Below the pieces are notes generated by a model. It made no database searches and was not told the DNA's origin. It worked only from the letters and a program-made list of their open reading frames with translations. DNA of 17,500 nucleotides, from assembly GCA_943704525.1 (NCBI GenBank), contig CALSCQ010000124.1, positions 1 through 17,500 of the forward strand, read 5' to 3'. Shown here piece after piece: positions 1-8,274 of this stretch; position 1 is the first letter of the stretch; each line of letters opens with the position of its first letter. The DNA comes from Pigoraptor vietnamica (Eukaryota > Opisthokonta > Filasterea). The position numbers and the translations under genes are program-made.

Positions 1-367
1 CCCCCCACCACCACCACCACTTCTCCCTGTCCCTTCTCGCTTCACAAGGAGTCGATAGAAAGACGTCTTATGATGCGTTTGTTTAAGCTTCTTACGTTCA
101 AGTCGTCCACGACAGCGATAGATTTCATGGCACGCTGACATTTCGTCTCATTGTCGCTATTGTACTGTGAGGACATGATGGCGTGAGGCATTTCATTGTC
201 CCCCTTTTCCCGCTCTTGCTTAATGCGACCAAAGAGCCCTTATGTCAGAAAGACGAGTGGCTGTTTTTGCACATGCACACTCTTCTTTGTCGAAACGAAC
301 CTTTTCCTTTCGCGCCCGTTCCCTCGGCGTCACACCGAATAACATTTCTGCTCCTGTGTATGCTCAG
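1..367. other. Upstream part of ureidoglycolate lyase gene, probably intron; no exon found
   Basis: This stretch begins with a short (CCA)n run at about 5-20 and ends in a good 3' splice site: a pyrimidine-rich run from about 342 leads to CAG at 365-367. The missing N-terminal part of ureidoglycolate lyase should end with an ERHP..xQ-type segment just before the exon at 368. I could not find that segment in any + frame here. The preceding exon is therefore probably outside the window, and most of this stretch would be intron. The 101-105 codon open frames across it look like chance. Confidence 0.45.
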
Positions 368-877
368 AGCCATCGCTACCTTGTCGTCGTGGCTAACAAC
401 GGCCCCAACGACCGTCCGGACATGTCGACTCTCGGCGTCTTCGTCGCGAACGCAACGCAAGGCATTAACTACAATGCAGGCTGCTGGCACCACCCGATGA
501 TCGCCCTCGACAGCGTCACGGGTGCGTTGTTCGTAGCGTGCGGCTGAGGGCTCTGCTCTTCAGCCCCGCGTGCATGGTTGACATCACTCCCCTTGTCCGA
601 ATGACTGTGTGGTCATGCCGTGTGTTCTGTGGTCCACTGCTGCCTCGTCTGTCTGACTGCGGTGTTCCTTTGTGTCTGTGAGCGCGCGAGGGAGTGTCTA
701 TGTCTGGGCTATTCGCACATGTGCGGATGTGGTCTAAATTGTCACTCTCTCAATGCCGTGGATGCCGTCTTCGCAGACTTTGCGTGCCTCGTGTGGGAAG
801 ATGGCACGTCGAAGGATTGCGAGGTCGTGGACGTTCCCTCCGTTTGGATTGCGCCCGGGAGTGTCACGAAGCTTTGA
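368..877 (+). CDS. Ureidoglycolate lyase (AllA family), last two exons, 5' partial
   Basis: The product would split ureidoglycolate into glyoxylate and urea, a late step of purine (allantoin) breakdown. I read join(368..521, 777..877), with a 255-nt GT-AG intron (donor GTGCGT at 522, acceptor TTCGCAG ending at 776). The first exon encodes YLVVVAN, PDMSTLGVFV, QGINYNAG and CWHHPMIAL. These match, in order, the AllA segments VVVVA, PDLSTLRAF, QGVNYHR and VWHHPL. The junction restores VTDF, as in bacterial AllA. Without splicing, the frame ends at 545 and the C-terminus is lost. The second exon ends in V-T-K-L and a stop at 875-877; TKL resembles a type 1 peroxisomal signal, though Thr is unusual in its first position. 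The N-terminal half, roughly 80 residues, is not visible. Family assignment is confident; exon limits rest on splice-site reading and the rejoined motif. Confidence 0.83.
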
Positions 878-1358
878 CGAATGGTGTTCGATGTCAGCGA
901 CACCCCCTTTTGTATGGAAAGATTCGGTGCCGACCGGAACAAATGTACAGTGTGCTCTGCGTGCGAAAACCGGTGTTGTGCCGTCACTCCGTTATCTGAC
1001 TCTCCATTGCGAGACTTGTTTAGGGGGATGGACCGATCGTCACACCAAACCGTATCCCCACCTATACCAACACATGCGCGTGGGTGTGCTCACATGCCCA
1101 TTAGCCACACGTGAGGGGTAGGAGGGGAGATAACATCGCGCCGTTCGGTGACATGCCTTCAGCTGACGGAGTACAGAGGGCCGGGTGGAGGGTGCGAGGG
1201 CCGGCTGCTCCAAGGATAAAGAATGCCCGTAGCAGTGGCAGAAGAGGGGCGAGGAGCGCGCGTGAGAGCCGGTGAAAGAGGAACATACGTCACGCAAATG
1301 GACCCTCTAACATGGTCTGCCATAAAAAGCCATCCGCCCGAGCAACTCACCTTCGAAA
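878..1358. other. Intergenic region between lyase gene and F-box pseudogene
   Basis: About 480 bases lie between two convergent genes and presumably hold the 3' UTR of the lyase. The longest frames (about 60-120 codons) overlap on both strands, are rich in Cys, Arg and Pro, and show no domain. On the - strand a donor-like AAGGTGAGT lies at about 1347-1355, just past the stop of the F-box pseudogene. I see no other feature. Confidence 0.5.
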
Positions 1359-2560
1359 TCAAGCGAGGAAGTCACTCTCCGACGACTCGCTCTCTTCAAA
1401 GCTGTACTCTGTCTCGCTCTGATATCGGTCGGACAGGTCGTCGGAGTCCTCGTCGTCGGAATCGGCCGCCACACGTTCTTCGCGCACCTTCCTCACGCGT
1501 GACAGAGCGGGAGAGATTGTGTCGTCGTGCCCGCCGATGTGGTCGTACATGAGCAGCGCCGCTTCGACGCGGAACAGGCGCGCGTCCGCCCACATTTTCG
1601 CCCGGAACGTGCGTCGAAGCAGCGCGGTGTACTCGGCCACCTTCGCCTTCTCGTCGGTGCGATACTGCCTCGCCAGACGACGCAGGCTGCCCGTCGCACA
1701 TGGCCCGGAGCGCCACGGTCGGAATGAAGTCCACTCGGTCGAGCATGTGTTTCTTCGCAACGCACGACACCTCCACGCGCTGCTTCTCCCCCTCGGGCAT
1801 CTCCTTCGCCACAGCTCGCAAGACGTGTCGCGGTGCGATCGTCCAGGAGAGCGCCACCGTCGCAGAGATATTCAATCGCGGCAATGGCGGCGAGGAGGTC
1901 CTCCTCTGGGTTGCCCTTCGTGACGCGCACCCGCGCGGAGAGATTTTTGAGCAGAGCGCGCATCTTTTCACCGCGGTAAAGGTTGCGCGTAAGTGCGTCG
2001 AACACGCGCGTGCGGCCTGCGAACACGCCGAGTCGAACGTAAAAGATGCTCGCGCAGGGACTGCCGAGCGGCGGCGACTCAGTGAGGCCGTAGCGGTAGC
2101 GAACGCGGTGAAGATGTCGTAGTAGCCCTCCGCGCCGCGCAGGCACAAGACGCGTGGCAGCATACGCCGGCACACCGTTCGGCGCCGACGCCAACTGGTC
2201 GACGTCCGGGCATTGGGTCCATTCGAAGACGATCCGGCGACGCCCGCTCCTCTGCGTGCGGGTCGTTGTTCTTGGGCCGAAACCCCAGCAGCTGGAACGT
2301 GTTGCGGTGGCCCAAGCAGTCAAGGCGCCGCTTGGAAAAGGACGTCTGCAGGCCGAGGTTTCGCTCGGCGAGAAGCACGTGAGACAAGATGTGGCCGCTG
2401 GCGACGCGGTTCATGTACATGTGGAACACGAACTCGCCCTTTGCGTTGCGCTCGGGTGTTCCGAGGAAGACGCGCTCGGGCCGCACGTTGAACCTCGTGA
2501 AGACGACCTCCAATCTCAGCCCTCGTCGAAAGTGGCGCCGAAGAATGCCCTACTCCCCTC
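1359..2560 (-). pseudogene. F-box family copy 1, degraded by several frameshifts
   Basis: This is a relic of the F-box family that fills the next 11 kb. Homology can be followed only by changing frame. It starts with GILRRHFRRGLRLEV (about 2505-2550), then LGHRNTF, then RRRIVFEW after a shift near 2235-2275. Next comes LRGAEGYYD after a shift near 2150, and VRLGVFAGRTRVFDALTR after a shift near 2095. LRAVAKEM follows a shift near 1820, and LARQYRTDEKAKVAEY a shift near 1690. It ends in an acidic tail (DSDDEDSDDLSDRY) and a stop at 1359-1361. A further small insertion lies near 2545. The F-box itself is absent, and no TCACGTGA element lies upstream. Frameshifts spread over a still recognisable protein argue for decay rather than a single sequencing error. 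Introns could hide one or two of the shifts, but I see no matching splice sites. Confidence 0.85.
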
Positions 2561-3643
2561 AGCGCCAGCAACACAGACTCACTGCATATGACTGAGCGGC
2601 CCCTTCGCCCAGCCGGCTGGATTTGTGTGTGGGTCGTGTGTGCTGAAAACAACAACCTCTCTCTGACGTCGCACTCATTGACTGACGGCGCTTTCACTGC
2701 GCGGCAGTGCGGACACTTTTTTCAAATGCCGCTGTTACACTTTGCAACTGTCCAGCCAATCGGCATGATCCGAGGGGGTCAATAAAAAGTTGAGACGCAC
2801 CCGGCAACACCTGGGTGGACTCTCGCCCGACACCACTCACCCTGTGTCTTTCCTCCTTGCTTTCTCTGCCTTCAGTAACAATCGCTAGGCTTTTACGTCT
2901 TTTTGTAGCGTCTCGACTACTGATAACGGCGGCCGGTTTGCCCGCCGGGGCGGGCCGAGTCTGCTTCCGGTCGGCATGACTGACCGGCCGGCGCCCTCAC
3001 TTACTCGCGCCCTCTCCACTCATCTCTCGCACTCCCCGGTCCCTTCTCTATTTCCGGGTCGGCATCTTTCAGTTCCGTTCGTTTTCAAGCCCTCACTCTA
3101 TCAGTTAACAAAGAGGGCACACTCACCGGTCTGCAGCCGGCACGGAGAGATGGCGGCAGACTGAGACAGTGCAAAACTCAGATCGATTTCTTCATGCATC
3201 CGAGACACGGTGCGGCGCCGGCTGACGCACAGTGGCTGAATAGTGACTGAATGACGGTTGCCTTAACCCTGAGAGTAGTCGCTGGTCCGCATAGCCACCG
3301 CGAGCGCATGTCGAGGTTTGTGCCGGTGTCAGCCGCCGTTCTCCGCTTTTGCGCGACACACGCACACAACTGCTACTTGGCACAATAGCAACATTGCGCA
3401 CATCCGCCAATGCTAGTACAGTGCATGTCATCCACTTGGCTGTTATTGGTATACATAAAGCATATCACTTTCGCCGGGCTCTCACACACCTGCGACTGAT
3501 GGCACGTTGATTAGGAAGGAAGGAAACGGCGGGCGTTGACACGCCGCGAAAACAAAAAAAAAAAAACAGGCTCCCACTATCCAGACAGCATGCACAAAGA
3601 CTGGCGCGGTGCCGGCTGGTGGAGTTCACGGCCTCACGCACCG
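2561..3643. other. Intergenic region; GC-rich inverted repeats, CCAAT, A-tract
   Basis: No coding gene is convincing in these 1.08 kb. Visible items are a CCAAT box at about 2755-2759, a GC-rich self-complementary stretch around 2935-2960 (CCCGCCGGGGCGGG), and an inverted repeat CCGGTC ... GACCGG around 2967-2988. There are two - strand donor-like GTGAGT sites near 2833 and 3120, and a + strand acceptor-like pyrimidine run ending in TTCAG near 2876. A run of 13 A lies at 3554-3566. The mix of splice-like signals, with no long frame, could be UTR exons of an unseen transcript or chance. Confidence 0.4.
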
Positions 3644-5206
3644 TCAACCGCAGTACTGCCCGTCGTAGTTGCTGGAGGACCAGCGGTCGGAGTCGTCCGA
3701 AGAGAACTCCTCTTCTTCTGACACCTCCGAAGACGAAACATCGTCCGAATCGGCGTACACGCGCTCTGGGCGTTCTTCGAATGGGTCGCGGGCGCGCCGC
3801 GGGTCCACAGAAAAGTCGCCGCTCAAGTATGCGTGGACTGTCAGCGCCGTTTTCACATCTATGCCGCTATAAGCGGAGTTCCAACGCCCTGCAAGGGCTG
3901 CGCGACGGAGCAGCGCGCGATACTCCGTCGCCTTCCTCCTCGCTTCGACGGGATAGTACTTTCGCAGCATGGCGGGAATCGCCGACGCCGAGTGATCGTA
4001 GCACATCGCCCGGAGCGCTGCCGTCTCAACGTGACGCACTCTCTCACGCATGTGACACGCTGCACTGCAAACAAGTTCCGGACGCTGCGCGAGAACGGGA
4101 AACTCCTTAGCGGCCTTCGCTGCAAGCCGCGCGGCAACCTGCTCGTCCAGCATCGCGCCCGCAGCGTGTCGTTCGATCGCGGCAATGGCAGCGAGGACGT
4201 CCTCCTCGGGGTTGCTCTTCGTGACCTTCCACCATGCGGAGCGGTTCACGAGCAGCGCAGGGGCCTTGTCGCCGGCGTAGAGCGTGCGCGTGAGTGCGTC
4301 GAACACCCGCGTGTGTTCTGCGAACACGCCGAGCCGGAGAAAGAAATATTTCACAAAGGAGATGCGACGGTCGCAAAATCGTTCCTCCAAGTTGGCCAAC
4401 GCAGCCACGAGGTCGCAGTAGCCCTCGACGCCCCGCAGAACGAGCCGCTTGGCGACGTACGTGACGCGGTCGGTCGTCGTCTGCGCGTTCTGTGCGTCCT
4501 TCGGTGGCGGTGAAATGCACTCCCACTCGAAGGCGATCCGTCTTCGTCGCCAATGCGCATCCTCGCCCTTGCCCACACGCTCAGCCCAGCTGCGGTAGCG
4601 CTGGTTGACCGGGGTCGCGCAGAAAACGTTGCGGTGGCCAAGTCGCAACAGCTCCAACTCGTACTCCGGAAACGTTCTCCGGAGACCGAGTTTTTGTTCG
4701 TAGATGAGAACGTGCGCGCGCGTGTCAGAGTCCCGGTGCTCAAAGCCAATGTCGTAGACAAAGTCGCCATCCGCGGTGCGCCGAGGAGGGCCGAGAAAGA
4801 CGCGTTTGCTCTGCGGGAAGGACGCGAAGATGACCTCCAGTTTGAGCCCCCGCCGAAAGTGGCGTCTGAGGATGCCCTCGACGCAGCGAAAAAACCGACC
4901 GCACACGTGACGAAACGTGATCATGCGGCGCAGTCCGCCTTTGCGACAGACGGCGTACGCAATGAGCTCCAATATCTCGTCGGGCACGCGGTCGAACGGA
5001 GAGTGCTTGGGCGCAGCGCCCTTCCCCTTGCGTTTTGCCGGGACACTCTTGATCGCACCTCCGTCAGAGTGGGCGCCGTCGTCGACGGGCTCTGAAGGCA
5101 CCGCGCGCTTCGATTTCCCCGTGCGTCTCTGCGCATTCGACTTGATGGCCGCGTCGACGGAGTGTGCGCGCCCTTTGCCCTTGACCGACGACTCCGTGCC
5201 AAGCAT
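3644..5206 (-). CDS. F-box protein, tandem family copy 2 (520 aa)
   Basis: This is a likely substrate adaptor of an SCF-type ubiquitin ligase, judged by its F-box; the substrate is unknown. The order is a basic, probably nuclear-targeting N-terminus (about 1-68, with KRKGKG), an F-box at about 70-115 (PFDRVPDEILELIAY ... FRHVCGRFFRCVEGILRRHF), then about 350 residues shared only with its neighbours (RRRIAFEWE, YCDLVAALANLEERF, FFLRLGVFAEHTRVFDALTR, NPEEDVLAAIAAIERH, LRAMCYD). The tail is Ser/Asp/Glu-rich. The ATG at 5204-5206 has A at -3. This start gives an N-terminus about 25 residues longer than in the sister copies, which begin M(V/L)TR. Unlike those copies, it has no TCACGTGA element nearby; the closest CACGTG is about 575 bp upstream. 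No intron is needed. It could be expressed differently from its sisters or be on the way to decay. Confidence 0.86.
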   Translation of the reverse strand: MLGTESSVKGKGRAHSVDAAIKSNAQRRTGKSKRAVPSEPVDDGAHSDGGAIKSVPAKRKGKGAAPKHSPFDRVPDEILELIAYAVCRKGGLRRMITFRHVCGRFFRCVEGILRRHFRRGLKLEVIFASFPQSKRVFLGPPRRTADGDFVYDIGFEHRDSDTRAHVLIYEQKLGLRRTFPEYELELLRLGHRNVFCATPVNQRYRSWAERVGKGEDAHWRRRRIAFEWECISPPPKDAQNAQTTTDRVTYVAKRLVLRGVEGYCDLVAALANLEERFCDRRISFVKYFFLRLGVFAEHTRVFDALTRTLYAGDKAPALLVNRSAWWKVTKSNPEEDVLAAIAAIERHAAGAMLDEQVAARLAAKAAKEFPVLAQRPELVCSAACHMRERVRHVETAALRAMCYDHSASAIPAMLRKYYPVEARRKATEYRALLRRAALAGRWNSAYSGIDVKTALTVHAYLSGDFSVDPRRARDPFEERPERVYADSDDVSSSEVSEEEEFSSDDSDRWSSSNYDGQYCG

Positions 5207-5981
5207 GATCGCGAGAGTATTGCACGACGCCTGTTAGAAGTGAAGAGGGAGAGGAAAATAAAGAGGATGGGAAGCGCCCTTGTGTCAATTGTGGGGTTGA
5301 ATTGCCGTCCATCAATGTTACACGAACAGTAACGATACGTTCCGCGGATACCACGGGCCGGCGTTTGGCTTAAATCTAATGGGGATTTGGAGAGTTAGGA
5401 GAGACAAGGAGTCAAGTCGAACACCGAAGCCAAGTGTGCGTCCTACGCATTCTAGATCTATGGTTGTAGCACAATTTATCTTGCACATACACGGACAGAC
5501 ATGCATGAGACGCAAGAACGCCGCGCGAGCGAAGCACGCGAATGCCATACGACAAAGAAGAAGACGCGCTGCTGCCGCCAAAATAGCAGTTATCCGAGAA
5601 GGGGTCCCCCTTGCCCAACAGTGTCATTCAATTATGAGCCGCACTGCGGAATGTGCATGCACTCGTTAGAGTGTGTGCAGACGACTCGGGCGCCACACCC
5701 GACACACAGCCCACGCAACGACCACACAGCACGCAAACAAACGCAAACGTATGCATACGACATCCCATGCAAGCAAACACACGTGCGCATACCACATGCG
5801 AAAATTGACACAACCCACGCAACGACCACACACGCAAACAAGTGCGCACGTGTGCATACGGCATCCCACGCACAGTTCCACTCAGATACGCCACGGCAAA
5901 CAGAGACTGACGCACAAATGGGGAGAGCCCAAGCACATACTTTTGCAGCACGTGGGGGCAACTCGAAAGGGAGACCCCGCG
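5207..5981. other. Intergenic region between copies 2 and 3, CA-rich
   Basis: This holds the upstream side of copy 2 and the 3' flank of copy 3. The part next to copy 2 (5207-5300) is purine-rich, with no recognisable promoter element. From about 5690 to 5880 the sequence is CA-rich on the + strand (TG-rich in the transcript direction of copy 3) and contains a direct repeat listed separately. CACGTG occurs at 5780-5785 and 5949-5954, without the flanking bases seen at the other copies. Long frames here on both strands reflect the repetitive composition and are not supported as genes. Confidence 0.5.
5712..5876. repeat. Imperfect direct repeat of about 60 bp
   Basis: A segment beginning CACGCAACGACCACACA recurs with a few gaps and changes. 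The first copy is at about 5712-5772 and the second at about 5817-5876. Both then run through CGCAAACAA and a TGCATACG(A/G)CATCCCA block. Spacing is about 105 bp. Both lie in CA-rich DNA downstream of F-box copy 3. Confidence 0.75.
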
Positions 5982-7481
5982 CTAGAAAAAGTAGCTGTAG
6001 ACGTCCTCCTGCAGACGCCAGGGATCGAAATAGAGATCGTCCTCCATGTCGTCGTCATCGTCGTACAGGTCGTCGTCATCGTCGTCCGAGTCAGAGTCGT
6101 ACTCCGAGCCCACCTCCATCCCATATCCGTCGGACAAGTCCTTCAGCCCAATGTCGTCCGCGTCCGCCGACACGCGATCGCCCACGCGCGGCACGTGACC
6201 GCACTCGTCGGGACCCACAGAGTCGTCGCCGCTCATGTACGCGTACATTGCCAGCGCCCTTTGGAGTCCAAAGTCCATGCATCGCACCCCCAGGCTCGCG
6301 CGGCGAAGCAGCTCGCGATACTGGGCGACCTTCGTATCCTCGTCGACGGGGTACTGTCGCGCCAGCATCGCGGGGATCGACGACGCAGGCTGCCCGTCGC
6401 ACATGGCCCGGAGCGACTTCATCAGAATGAGCTGCACTCGCATGCGCATGTACTCCCTCGCACCGTCCGTAGCTTCCGGAGACAGAGCGGCGCCTGCCTC
6501 GCTGACAAGCCGCGCGGCGACCTGTTCGTCCAACATCGCGCCCGCAGTGTGCCGTTCGATCGCGGCAATGGCAGCGAGGACGTCCCCCTCTGGGTTGCCC
6601 TTCGCGACTTTCAGCCACGCCGAGCGATTGTCGAGCAACGCCAGTCGCCCCCTCTTGTCGCGGTACAGCGAGCGCGTGAGGGCGTCGAACACGCGCGTGT
6701 GCTCCGCGAACACGCCGAGTCGGAGGAAGAAATAATTCACGTAAAAGATGCAACGCTCGTTGAATTTCTCCTCCAGGTTGGCGAATGCAGCCACGAGGTC
6801 GCAGTAGCCCTCGACGCCCCGCAGAACGAGCCGCTTGGCGTCGTACGTCGGCGTGGTGTGACGGAAGGGCGGCGTTGTGTTACGACTCCACTCGAACAAG
6901 ATGCGACGCCGCCCTCCTTTGGACGCCTTGTCGTCCGGCCTGAATACGTTGCGATGGCGATGGCGCAAGCCGACGAGATCGTGGTCCGAATACGACCCGC
7001 GCAGGCCGAGCTCTCGCTCGTCAAGGACGACGTGCGCGCGCAGGTCCTGGCTGTGCGGCGGCAGTTGCAAGTCAAGCGGAAAGTTCAAATCAAATACGAA
7101 GTCGCCATCGTCGCTGCGCCGAGGGCGGCCGGCGTTGAGGTGAATGGCCACTTCGCCCGAATATATCGACTGCGCAGTGAAGATGATCTCCAGTTTGAGC
7201 CCCCGCCGAAAGTGGCGTCTGAAGATGCCCTCGACGCAGCGGAAAAACCGACCGCACACGTGACGAAACGTGATTAGGCGCCGCAGTCCGCCTTTGCGAC
7301 AGACGTCGTACGCAATGAGTTCCAATATCTCGTCTGGCACGCGGTCGAAGGCAGAGTGGTTGGGCGCGGCGCCCTTCCCCTTGCGTTTCGCTGCGGCACG
7401 CTTACCCGCAGCGACAGCCTGAGCGCCGTCGTCGACGGGCTTCGAGAGCCCCGCGCGCTTCGAGGCCGTCCTCGTCACCAT
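5982..7481 (-). CDS. F-box protein, tandem family copy 3 (499 aa)
   Basis: Likely a ubiquitin-ligase adaptor of the local family. The start ATG at 7479-7481 (context GCAGCCATGG, strong Kozak) is preferred to the longer open frame reaching 7823. It gives MVTRTASK, parallel to the MLTRA starts of copies 5 and 6, and the promoter module lies just upstream. A basic stretch, KRKGKGAAPNH, is at about 33-42. The F-box spans about 44-90 (FDRVPDEILELIAYDV, FRHVCGRFFRCVEG). The middle domain carries RRRILFEW, YCDLVAAFANLEEKF, FFLRLGVFAEHTRVFDALTR and SLRAMCDGQPASSIPAMLARQY. The tail is a run of Asp (SDSDDDDDDLYDDDDD) encoded by GTC/ATC trinucleotide repeats at about 6045-6090. It ends DVYSYFF, with the stop at 5982-5984. 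The long opposite-strand frame through it is a composition shadow. Confidence 0.88.
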   Translation of the reverse strand: MVTRTASKRAGLSKPVDDGAQAVAAGKRAAAKRKGKGAAPNHSAFDRVPDEILELIAYDVCRKGGLRRLITFRHVCGRFFRCVEGIFRRHFRRGLKLEIIFTAQSIYSGEVAIHLNAGRPRRSDDGDFVFDLNFPLDLQLPPHSQDLRAHVVLDERELGLRGSYSDHDLVGLRHRHRNVFRPDDKASKGGRRRILFEWSRNTTPPFRHTTPTYDAKRLVLRGVEGYCDLVAAFANLEEKFNERCIFYVNYFFLRLGVFAEHTRVFDALTRSLYRDKRGRLALLDNRSAWLKVAKGNPEGDVLAAIAAIERHTAGAMLDEQVAARLVSEAGAALSPEATDGAREYMRMRVQLILMKSLRAMCDGQPASSIPAMLARQYPVDEDTKVAQYRELLRRASLGVRCMDFGLQRALAMYAYMSGDDSVGPDECGHVPRVGDRVSADADDIGLKDLSDGYGMEVGSEYDSDSDDDDDDLYDDDDDMEDDLYFDPWRLQEDVYSYFF

Positions 7482-7561
7482 GGCTGCTCTGAACGAACGC
7501 GCGGGGTATTCAAGCGAGAACACAAAGTTTGAGTTGTGTTGATGGCGCGGTGGGGCAGGGG

Positions 7562-7611
7562 TTTTGGCGCGAGTTTTCCTGATCACGTGACGAGCGGTAT
7601 TTTCCCGCCCG
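7562..7611 (-). promoter_or_regulatory. Promoter module of F-box copy 3: E2F-like sites flanking TCACGTGA
   Basis: Read on the + strand, TTTTGGCGCGAG starts at 7562, GATCACGTGACGA spans 7581-7593 (CACGTG at 7584-7589), and TTTTCCCGCCCGA starts at 7600. The E-box lies about 103-108 bp above the start codon. The same three elements, in the same order, precede copy 4. TCACGTGA is a known site type of bHLH-zipper factors, and TTTCCCGCC and GGCGCGAAA resemble E2F sites. Function is inferred from repetition at paralogues. Confidence 0.65.
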
Positions 7612-7824
7612 ATTTGAAACACGACTGAGCAACCGAAACTGCTGAAAGACGCGTTCTTTCGTAGCGTGGCGTTGAGTGGGCCATTGAGTGCCAAACTGTC
7701 ACACGGTCTCAGAACGACTCGTACTGCTCGGCGCATATCCACCGCACTCTCGAACCAACGCCGACAACACGTGCCGGTAAACTTCACAATTCGCGGCTCA
7801 ACGGCTTTCACCAGCATGCCCAAA

Positions 7825-8190
7825 ACAGTTTACACTTCACACACAGACCGGTTCGCGGTCAGTGAAACGGGAGGAAAGGACACATTGACAACATCATTTT
7901 CTTCGCACATCCCACGGAAGCTGAACACGGCCCAACGAGCGTCACTTGGTGGCGAGGCACACGGAATGGCTCGTAGCGCGGCATGGTCAGCCAGTTCAGT
8001 TCGGCCGCGACGGCCTTTCGATATACTGCTTTGCACTGCGTGGCGTTGCAGTTAGTGAAAGTGCTCACAATACAGTCGCACACACGGCAGGACGCCCGCA
8101 CACACACGCACGCCGACACGCACACGCGGCAGGCCCACCGTGACCCCTTGCTCAAAATGCTACCCCTCTAAACAGTGGAAGACTCACGCC
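7825..8190. repeat. Intergenic duplicated unit, copy a (between F-box copies 3 and 4)
   Basis: This non-coding stretch is related to 9838-10262 along its length. Shared landmarks in order are GTTTAC..ACTTCACACACA, a block with GGCGAGGC against GCAGCGAGGC, and GTGCTCACAATACA(G/A)TCGCACAC. A CA-rich tract, GCTC(C)AAAATGC, and GTGGAAGACT(GC)TCACGCCAAATC just past the 3' end of the F-box gene complete the match. It shows that the whole gene plus spacer, not only the coding part, was duplicated. Confidence 0.75.
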
Positions 8191-8274
8191 AAATCACATC
8201 GTCGGCCGCGTTAGAGTCACCGTACCTCCGGTCCCGGACGACGGATCAGTGCCACCTCAGGCAGTTCTGACGTG

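Noticed and set aside
242-547. 101-codon unspliced frame taken as a complete small gene
   Set aside because: Its first 42 codons match nothing, while the rest matches ureidoglycolate lyase and ends too early. Splice sites at 367 and 522 explain it as one exon.
5673-7277. 534-codon + strand open frame through F-box copy 3
   Set aside because: It is antisense to a gene with clear family homology and codes for an Arg/Val/His-rich string without motifs. Similar antisense frames occur opposite every copy, as expected from GC-rich codon use.
7482-7823. 114-residue N-terminal extension of F-box copy 3
   Set aside because: It crosses the promoter module, has no counterpart in the sister genes, and a strong start at 7479-7481 matches theirs.
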